From the NCBI RefSeq assembly GCF_002150765.1, contig NZ_MUYM01000134.1, positions 1 through 55,649 of the forward strand: a stretch of 55,649 bases of DNA, read 5' to 3'. The first letter of the stretch is position 1. Every line of letters starts with the position of its first letter. The position numbers and the translations under genes were made by a program. The notes below the pieces were generated by a model. That model was not told where the DNA came from. It saw only the letters and a list, made by a program, of their open reading frames with translations, and made no database searches. Below are positions 49,863-55,649 of the stretch, in pieces. This stretch comes from Lentzea kentuckyensis. GTDB taxonomy: Bacteria; Actinomycetota; Actinomycetes; Mycobacteriales; Pseudonocardiaceae.

Positions 49863-52337
49863 ATGCGACTGGTGGAACGGGAAGAACAGCTCGCTCGCCT
49901 GGAGGCGATGTTCGCCGACTGTCTGGCGGGCCGCGGACGGATCGTGCTGGTCAGCGGCGCGCTCGGCAGCGGGAAGACGGCGTTGCTGCAGGAGTTCGGC
50001 GAGCGAGTGGCCTTCGCCGGAGCCGCTTTCGTCAGCGCGGTCGGGTCGTGGGCGGAGCGCGGCCTGCGGTTCGGGGTGGTCAGCCAGCTCCTGCACGACG
50101 CGTCCGTGTCGGCGCTCGGCCGCCGGTTCGTCAGCGCTGTCCTGCACCGCACCGTCCTGCTGGGCCCGGCACTGCACGCGCTCTGCCTGGGCCTGCTGGA
50201 GATCACCGAACGGGTGCCGCTCGTCATCGGCGTCGACGACGTGGACCTCGCCGACCAGGCGTCGCTGAACTGCCTGCTGTCACTGGCCCGGCGGCTGCGG
50301 TCGGCGCGGGTGCTGTTCCTGTTCACCGAGTCCGCGCAACCGCGGTCGTCGTTCCGGATCGAACTGCTCCGCCTGCCGCAGTGCGCGCACCTGACCCTCG
50401 AACCGCTGACCGAACGCGGTGTCGCCACCATGCTCGACTCACCGGACGCCGAGCGGATCCACGCGCTCAGCCGCGGCAACCCGTTGCTGGCGCGGGCCAT
50501 CGCCGAGGACGACCTGCAGCAGGCCGTGCTGCGCTGCCTGCACCGCGGCGGACCGCTCGTCCGGCACACCGCGCGGGCGATCGCGGTGCTCGGCGAACGC
50601 GCCACGCCGACGGCGATCAGCAGGTTGATCGGGGTCGACCGGCACGCGATCACGCACGCCCTGCGCGTGCTGACCGCAGCGGGCCTGCTGGGCGGCGGCA
50701 GGTTCCGGCACGCCGGCACGCGGGACACCGTGCTGGCCGACGCCCCACCGGCCCAGCGCGGCAGCCTGCACGCCCGCGCGGCACGCATGCTGCACGACCG
50801 GGGCGAGGCCGCCGAGGTCGTCGCCTGGCACCTGCTCGAAGGCCCGCCGCGCTGGCACGAGTGGGTCGTGCCGGTGCTGCGGGCGGCGGCCGAGCACGGC
50901 CGGGCGGACTTCGCGACGCGCTGCCTGGAACTCGCGCGCAAGTCCTCTGTGGACCCGGCGGAGAAGGCCGCGATCACCGCCGAGCTCGCCCAGCGCGAGT
51001 TCCGATCGAACCCCATGGCGGCCGGCCGGCACCTGTCGGCGTTGCGAGAAGCGTTGCGGGCCGGTCATCTCGACCGCTCGGCGACGGTCACGGTGGTCAG
51101 CCAGCTGCTGTGGCACGGACGGGCCGGCGAGGCACTCGACCTGGTGCGGGACCACCCGGACGCCGAGCGGTTCCTGGCCTCCGCGCACCCCGCGCTGGCG
51201 CGGTGGCGACGCCATCCGAACTCCCCGCTCACCGACCTGCTCGGGCGCCAGGACGGCTCCGCGGCAAGGCGTGCCGAGCGAGTGCTTCGCGGCACGCGGT
51301 TGAGCGGTGAGATGCCGTGGCCCACGGTCTTCGCGGTGCAGACGCTCATCTACGCCGACCGGCTGGACAGCGCGGCCGCGTGGTGCGGACGGTTGCTGCA
51401 CCAGGCCGGCGACAACGTGACGTGGCAGGCGATGTTCTCCAGCCTGCGGGCGGAAGTCGCGCTGCGCCAAGGTGATCTGCGGGCCGCTCGACGCCTGGCG
51501 AGGGTCGCGCTCGGGCTCCTGCCGCCACACGCCTGGGGCACCGCGGTCGCGGGCCCGTTGAGCTGCCTGATTCTCGCGTGCACGAGGGCCGGTCGGTACG
51601 CCGAGGCGGGCGAGCACGTCGCGCAACCCGTTCCGGAGGCGGCGTTGCAGACCCGGTTCGGCCCGCACTACCTGCACGCGCGCGGCGAGTACCACCTCGC
51701 GACCGATCGGCCCGACGCCGCCTTGGCCGATTTCCGGGCGTGCGGCGAACTGCTGCGCGCGTGGGGTCAGGACCATCCCGGTGTAGTGGCGTGGCGGGTG
51801 CACGCCGCGCGGGCGCTGCTGGCTGTGGGCAGGCCCGCCCGGCACCTGCTGATCGACCAGCTGGACCTGACCACCCAGCGATCACGCGCGCGCGGCCTCG
51901 CGTTGCGCGTGCTGGCGTCGCTCTGCGATCCCGCTCTTCGGACGCGGATGCTCGCGGAGTCCGCCGAGATCCTCGAGGACCGCGGCGACAGGTTCGGCCT
52001 GGCACAAGCCCTGGCCGACCTGAGCGCCGCGCTGGGCGACCACCCGCGAGCCCGGATGATCGCGCGCCGCGCGTGGCACGTGGCACACGAGTGCGACGCG
52101 CATCCGCTGCTCCCCGCCGACGTGCCGGATGTGACCGGACAGGTGGAGGTGCTGACGGAGGCCCAGCGCCGGGTGGCCGCGCTGGCCGCCGACGGTCACA
52201 CCAACCGGGAGATCGCGCGCAGGCTGTTCGTCACGACGAGCACCGTCGAGCAACACCTCACGCGCGTCTACCGGAAGCTGGACATCAAGCACCGCAGTGA
52301 ACTTCCGGCCGGATCTCGTCGACGATCTCGCCGGTGA
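49863..52337 (+). CDS. LAL-family LuxR transcriptional regulator
   Basis: An 824-aa large ATP-binding LuxR regulator. It has Walker A GALGSGKT (32-39) near the N-terminus and a likely Walker B (LVIGVDDVDLAD). A long tetratricopeptide-like helical middle follows, then a C-terminal LuxR HTH (AQRRVAALAADGHTNREIARRLFVTTSTVEQHLTRVYRKLDIK). LAL proteins commonly switch on polyketide clusters, and this one sits beside the PKS, so it is the probable pathway activator. The ATG has AGGAGG 12 nt upstream. The 3' end overlaps the convergent EthD-like gene by 53 nt. Confidence 0.88.
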   Translation: MRLVEREEQLARLEAMFADCLAGRGRIVLVSGALGSGKTALLQEFGERVAFAGAAFVSAVGSWAERGLRFGVVSQLLHDASVSALGRRFVSAVLHRTVLLGPALHALCLGLLEITERVPLVIGVDDVDLADQASLNCLLSLARRLRSARVLFLFTESAQPRSSFRIELLRLPQCAHLTLEPLTERGVATMLDSPDAERIHALSRGNPLLARAIAEDDLQQAVLRCLHRGGPLVRHTARAIAVLGERATPTAISRLIGVDRHAITHALRVLTAAGLLGGGRFRHAGTRDTVLADAPPAQRGSLHARAARMLHDRGEAAEVVAWHLLEGPPRWHEWVVPVLRAAAEHGRADFATRCLELARKSSVDPAEKAAITAELAQREFRSNPMAAGRHLSALREALRAGHLDRSATVTVVSQLLWHGRAGEALDLVRDHPDAERFLASAHPALARWRRHPNSPLTDLLGRQDGSAARRAERVLRGTRLSGEMPWPTVFAVQTLIYADRLDSAAAWCGRLLHQAGDNVTWQAMFSSLRAEVALRQGDLRAARRLARVALGLLPPHAWGTAVAGPLSCLILACTRAGRYAEAGEHVAQPVPEAALQTRFGPHYLHARGEYHLATDRPDAALADFRACGELLRAWGQDHPGVVAWRVHAARALLAVGRPARHLLIDQLDLTTQRSRARGLALRVLASLCDPALRTRMLAESAEILEDRGDRFGLAQALADLSAALGDHPRARMIARRAWHVAHECDAHPLLPADVPDVTGQVEVLTEAQRRVAALAADGHTNREIARRLFVTTSTVEQHLTRVYRKLDIKHRSELPAGSRRRSRR

Positions 52338-52626
52338 ACACGACGACCCCGGCACCGGCGAAGTTCGCCATGTCGGCCTGCGCGGCCTGACCTTCCGGCG
52401 TGCTCATCGCGGCCTGCAGCGCCTCGGCGGAGTCGGCGATGATGTCGACCTTGACGTAGAACGGCGGCGGCGTGCCGTCCGGGTTCGACGCGAGCTTCGT
52501 GGCGGTGGCGCCGCGCAGCCCCAGTTCGACGACCTTGCGGGCCAGCGGCGCGTGGACGGTGAAGAAGTGCTCGTCGAACGCCTCGGGGTCGGCCGGGTGG
52601 TGGTAGAGGCAGGTGAAGACGTACAT
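52285..52626 (-). CDS. EthD-like small protein at end of PKS operon
   Basis: A 113-aa ferredoxin-fold protein of the EthD family. It begins MYVFTCLYHHPADPEAFDEHFF, with the conserved HxPLARKV-like segment (VHAPLARKV) and the GEIVDEI C-terminus. Relatives act as cyclases or decarboxylases in natural-product pathways or help degradation enzymes. The ATG at 52626 lies 11 nt after the PKS stop, with AAAGGACC upstream, so it is cotranscribed with the PKS. Its exact role is unknown. Confidence 0.75.
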   Translation of the reverse strand: MYVFTCLYHHPADPEAFDEHFFTVHAPLARKVVELGLRGATATKLASNPDGTPPPFYVKVDIIADSAEALQAAMSTPEGQAAQADMANFAGAGVVVFTGEIVDEIRPEVHCGA

Positions 52627-52637
52627 CGGTGGTCCTT

Positions 52638-55600
52638 TCACTGGGGGAAATAACCGGTGCGCTCGAAGAACCGGATGCAGGTGTCCAGCAGGTCGTCGGT
52701 GATCTCCGGACAGGGGAAGCCGGCTTCGGCCGTCTCCCCGGCGTCATAGGTGATGCGAAGTTCTTCCGCCTGGGTCGCTTCGGTGAACACGTCCAGGAGG
52801 GCGTTCGCGGCGTTGTCCGGATCGCTGCGGACCCTGTCGTTCCACTGCTCTCTCGGTAGTTCTTCGAGCTGGTGGCCGTGGTGCCTGAGCCGGTCGACGA
52901 GTTTGTTCAGACTCACCGGTTCCGAGCTGCAGAGGTGGTAGGTGGCCTGCTTGGGTTCCTTGGGTTTCTTGGACAGTCCGACGATGGCCGCGCTGACGTA
53001 GTCGACGGGCGCGATCGTGAACAGCGCTTTCGCTTGTGCCGGCACGGCTTTGGCCTGCAGACAGCCTTTGAGGCTGCGCCACACGAAGTCGTTCGTCTGG
53101 CAGGCGCCGCTGACTCTGCTGCCGCACACCGTGTCCACCCGGTAAACCGTGACGGGCAGGCCTCGGCGTTGTGCCTCGCGCACGATCTCCTCGGCGACCC
53201 ACTTGCTCTGCTGGTACCCCGTCGGCAGCTGCTCGACTGGTCCGGTCTCGGCATCCGTGGTCTTCGGGCCGCCCGGCCGCGCGAACACTCCCGTGGTCGA
53301 CACGTAGTGCACTTTGGCCGTCCGATGCCTCGCGGCCAGGCGCAGCACTTCTTCCGTGCCTTTGACGTTGGCCGCCTTGAGCTCCTGGTACGGCTCCAGC
53401 CAGCTCACCCGCGCACCCGCGTGGTAGACGACGTCGATGGTGTGGGCCAGTTCGTCGAACCGTTGCTCGTCGAGCCCGAGTCGCGGTTCGGCAAGGTCTC
53501 CTGTTACCGCCCGGACGCGTTCGAGATCGACTTCAAGGCCATACCAGTCGAGGTTGTTCTTGAGGCGGGCCAACGCTCTGCTGTCGTCCTCGGCCCGTAC
53601 CAGGCAGTGCACGCGGGCTGTCGTCTGATCGAGGAGGTCCCGCAGCAGGAACGCCCCGAGGAAACCCGTGGCGCCCGTCAGCAAGATCTCTCGCGGCTCG
53701 CCAGTAGCTCTGACCGCCGGCTGAATGTCCTCAGCCAACCCGATTTCTCCGGCGAAGTCCGTCTCGGTGGTCACGCTTTCACCGTTGAGGAACGCGGCCA
53801 GCGTTACCGGAGTGGGTTGCTCGAACACAATGGTGGCCGCCAACCGGCGCCCGGTCGCCGTGGCCAGCCGGTTGCGCAGTTCCACCGCCAGCAACGAGTC
53901 GACCCCCATGTCCCTGAACGGCTTCCCGGCGTCGAACTCGTCGTCTTCCAGCCTGAGCACAGCTTTCGTCGTCGCGCACACCAACTCGACCATGTCTTCG
54001 GCCGCGTCCGCCGCCGGTTCGGCCGTGTGGTCGGCGTCGAGCCAGTAGCGCCGCCGCTGGAACGGATAGGTCGGCAGCTTGACCTTCCGCGCGCCGGGGA
54101 ACATCCCCGCCCAGTCGACCTCGACCCCGCGCACAAACGCCTCACCAAGCGCCCGCACAAACCGATCCACCCCGCCGTCGTCACGGTGCAGCGTCCCCGA
54201 AACAGCAGCCCCCTCCACCGTCTCCTCGACAGCGACCGTCAGCACCGGATGCGGGCTGATCTCGATGAACTTGCGATGCCCGTGCTCGACCAGCGTCCGG
54301 ACGGCAGACTCGAACAGCACGGTCTGCCTGACGTTGCGGTACCAGTACTCGGCGTTCAACTCGGTCGTGTCGATCCACTTCTCGTCCACCGTCGAGAAGA
54401 ACTCGATCTCCGCCTTCTTCGGCGTGATGCCGTCGAGCGCCTTGATCAGGTCGTCCCGCAACTCCTCGACCTGCGGCGAATGGGACGCGAAGTCCACCGG
54501 AATCCGCTTGCCGTCCAAGGCTTCCAGCGCATCCAGGTCGCCCGCCACCACGATCGACCTCGGCCCGTTGATCGCCGCCACCGCCAGCCGCGGATCACTC
54601 GGCAACTCCGTCACGACCATCATGCCGCCCCGGCCCGCCAGCTTTCGGGCGATCAGCCAGCTACGCCGCGCCACAACCCTCGCACCGTCCACAACGGACA
54701 ACGCCCCCGCCGTGACCGCGGCCGCGATCTCCCCCTGCGAATGCCCGACAACCGCCTTGGGCTCAACCCCTTTCCCCCGCCACAGGTGTGCCAGCGACAC
54801 CATGACGGCCCAGAGCGCGGGCTGCACGACGTCGACCCTCTCCAACGCCTTCGCGTCGTCGAGCACCTCGAACAGGTCCCACTCGACCTCCGGCTCCAGG
54901 GCCTCCGCGCACTCCCGCATCCGATCCACGAACGCCGGCTCGGCCGCGATCAGGTCGACCGCCATGCCGGCCCACTGCGAGCCCTGGCCCGGGAAGACGA
55001 AGCAGACGTCGCCCTCGACGTCGGCTACCCCCTCGACCACCTGGTCACCTACGACGACGGCCCGGTGCTCCAGCATCGCCCTGGTTGTGACCAGCGAAAA
55101 CGCGATGTCGGCGTTCGGTACCAGCTCCCGCACCTGCTCGACGCGCGCCCGCAACGCTTTCACACCCCGGGCCGTCACCACGAGCGGAATCGATTCGGAT
55201 TGGCAGGCCCCCTGGGGGGATCGGGTCCCCACTCCAATCATCTCAGGCAGGTCTGACAATTCCTGACCAGCCGAAACCGGGCCAGCTTCCAAGATCACGT
55301 GCGCGTTCGTGCCCGACACCCCAAAAGACGACACCGCCGCCCGACGCGGACGACCCACCACCGGCCAAGGCCGTGCCGACGTCAACAACTCCACCGACCC
55401 CGAAGACCAATCCACGTGCGGCGAAGGCGAGTCGACGTGCAAAGTCCGCGGCAACACCCCGTGTCGCATCGCCATGACCGCCTTGATCACACCGCCAACG
55501 CCCGCGGCAGCTTGAGCGTGACCGATGTTCGACTTCAAAGATCCCAGCCACACCGGATCCACCCGCTGCCCGTACACCGCGATCAACGCCTGCGCCTCAA

Positions 55601-55649
55601 CAGGATCGCCAAGCAAAGTCCCGGTACCGTGCGCCTCCACCACGTCCAC
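52638..55649 (-). CDS. Type I polyketide synthase, terminal module with reductive release (partial)
   Basis: The last 1003 residues of a modular PKS; its N-terminus is beyond the window. In order: the C-terminal half of a ketosynthase (catalytic His in EAHGTGT, residue 7, and SNIGH, residue 44); an acyltransferase (about 215-515) with GHSQGE (Ser304), RVDVVQPALW and FASH (387-390), a YASH-like pattern that points to methylmalonyl-CoA; an ACP (about 550-620) with the phosphopantetheine serine in GVDSLLAVE (Ser585); and a thioester reductase (about 655-1003) with GATGFLG (659-665) and the YxxxK pair Tyr812/Lys816. No KR or DH lies in this module. The chain is released as an aldehyde or alcohol, not by a thioesterase. 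Confidence 0.93.
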   Translation of the reverse strand: MDVVEAHGTGTLLGDPVEAQALIAVYGQRVDPVWLGSLKSNIGHAQAAAGVGGVIKAVMAMRHGVLPRTLHVDSPSPHVDWSSGSVELLTSARPWPVVGRPRRAAVSSFGVSGTNAHVILEAGPVSAGQELSDLPEMIGVGTRSPQGACQSESIPLVVTARGVKALRARVEQVRELVPNADIAFSLVTTRAMLEHRAVVVGDQVVEGVADVEGDVCFVFPGQGSQWAGMAVDLIAAEPAFVDRMRECAEALEPEVEWDLFEVLDDAKALERVDVVQPALWAVMVSLAHLWRGKGVEPKAVVGHSQGEIAAAVTAGALSVVDGARVVARRSWLIARKLAGRGGMMVVTELPSDPRLAVAAINGPRSIVVAGDLDALEALDGKRIPVDFASHSPQVEELRDDLIKALDGITPKKAEIEFFSTVDEKWIDTTELNAEYWYRNVRQTVLFESAVRTLVEHGHRKFIEISPHPVLTVAVEETVEGAAVSGTLHRDDGGVDRFVRALGEAFVRGVEVDWAGMFPGARKVKLPTYPFQRRRYWLDADHTAEPAADAAEDMVELVCATTKAVLRLEDDEFDAGKPFRDMGVDSLLAVELRNRLATATGRRLAATIVFEQPTPVTLAAFLNGESVTTETDFAGEIGLAEDIQPAVRATGEPREILLTGATGFLGAFLLRDLLDQTTARVHCLVRAEDDSRALARLKNNLDWYGLEVDLERVRAVTGDLAEPRLGLDEQRFDELAHTIDVVYHAGARVSWLEPYQELKAANVKGTEEVLRLAARHRTAKVHYVSTTGVFARPGGPKTTDAETGPVEQLPTGYQQSKWVAEEIVREAQRRGLPVTVYRVDTVCGSRVSGACQTNDFVWRSLKGCLQAKAVPAQAKALFTIAPVDYVSAAIVGLSKKPKEPKQATYHLCSSEPVSLNKLVDRLRHHGHQLEELPREQWNDRVRSDPDNAANALLDVFTEATQAEELRITYDAGETAEAGFPCPEITDDLLDTCIRFFERTGYFPQ

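Noticed and set aside
52872..55256. A 794-codon plus-strand frame opposite the PKS
   Set aside because: It is the shadow of the PKS codons; no family motifs.

Overview
The window is high-GC actinobacterial chromosome. Support comes from the strong G/C bias at third codon positions, many GTG/TTG starts, TGATG/ATGA stop-start overlaps, a complete KstR/Hsa/Ksh/Chs steroid-degradation gene set, a LAL-type LuxR regulator beside a type I polyketide synthase, and a DasR-like GntR regulator. A Pseudonocardiales-type filamentous actinomycete (Amycolatopsis, Lentzea or Saccharothrix relatives) fits best, but the genus is an inference.

Layout. (a) 1-1981: the tail of an unknown gene, a 284-bp MITE-like element with 16-bp terminal inverted repeats, and an IS701-type insertion sequence flanked by CTAG. 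(b) 1978-3213: a MerR regulator divergent from a SAM methyltransferase, with a SoxR-type palindrome between them. (c) 3199-24387: a compact steroid/cholesterol catabolic region. One minus-strand operon runs kstD-like - hsaE - hsaG - hsaF - hsaA - hsaD - hsaC - hsaB. A divergent plus-strand operon runs kstD - kshA - small Cys protein - kshB - maoC. A second minus-strand operon runs chsE3(fadE34) - 19-aa leader - chsE1 - chsE2 - chsH2 - chsH1 - ltp2, and kstR is divergent from it. KstR-type boxes lie in both divergent promoter regions. Together these genes shorten the sterol side chain (ChsE/ChsH/Ltp2), open ring B (KstD + KshAB), and degrade ring A (HsaAB, C, D, then E, F, G to pyruvate and propionyl-CoA). 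A secreted GH54-type arabinofuranosidase gene sits between the two halves.

(d) 24409-29369: an accessory-looking stretch. It holds an 1101-aa DUF4062-nSTAND1-HEAT protein resembling STAND immune NTPases, convergent with an orphan phage tail-sheath-like gene, and then a small MmpS-like membrane protein. (e) 29531-33224: a Tat-exported molybdenum aldehyde oxidoreductase of PaoABC type, followed by a 223-bp composite palindromic element. (f) 33561-40244: a glycan-use operon with an ABC sugar importer, a GH20 hexosaminidase and a CBM3-GH16 secreted glycosidase, divergent from a DasR-like GntR regulator; palindromic operators lie between. (g) 40269-49713: mixed housekeeping and accessory genes: a CPA1 antiporter, a secreted S1 protease, an NCS1 permease with a C-terminal zinc ribbon, a Ser/Thr kinase-WD40 protein, a His-rich methyltransferase, an AraC regulator and a GtrA protein. 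(h) 49863-55649: the edge of a polyketide cluster, with a LAL regulator, an EthD-like protein and the last PKS module (KS-AT-ACP-thioester reductase), which continues beyond the window.

The best candidates for something new are the DUF4062-nSTAND1-HEAT protein with its convergent lone tail-sheath gene, the duplicated chsE1 5' end that makes a coupled leader peptide, the five-cysteine mini-protein between kshA and kshB, and the composite palindromic element at 33288-33510.
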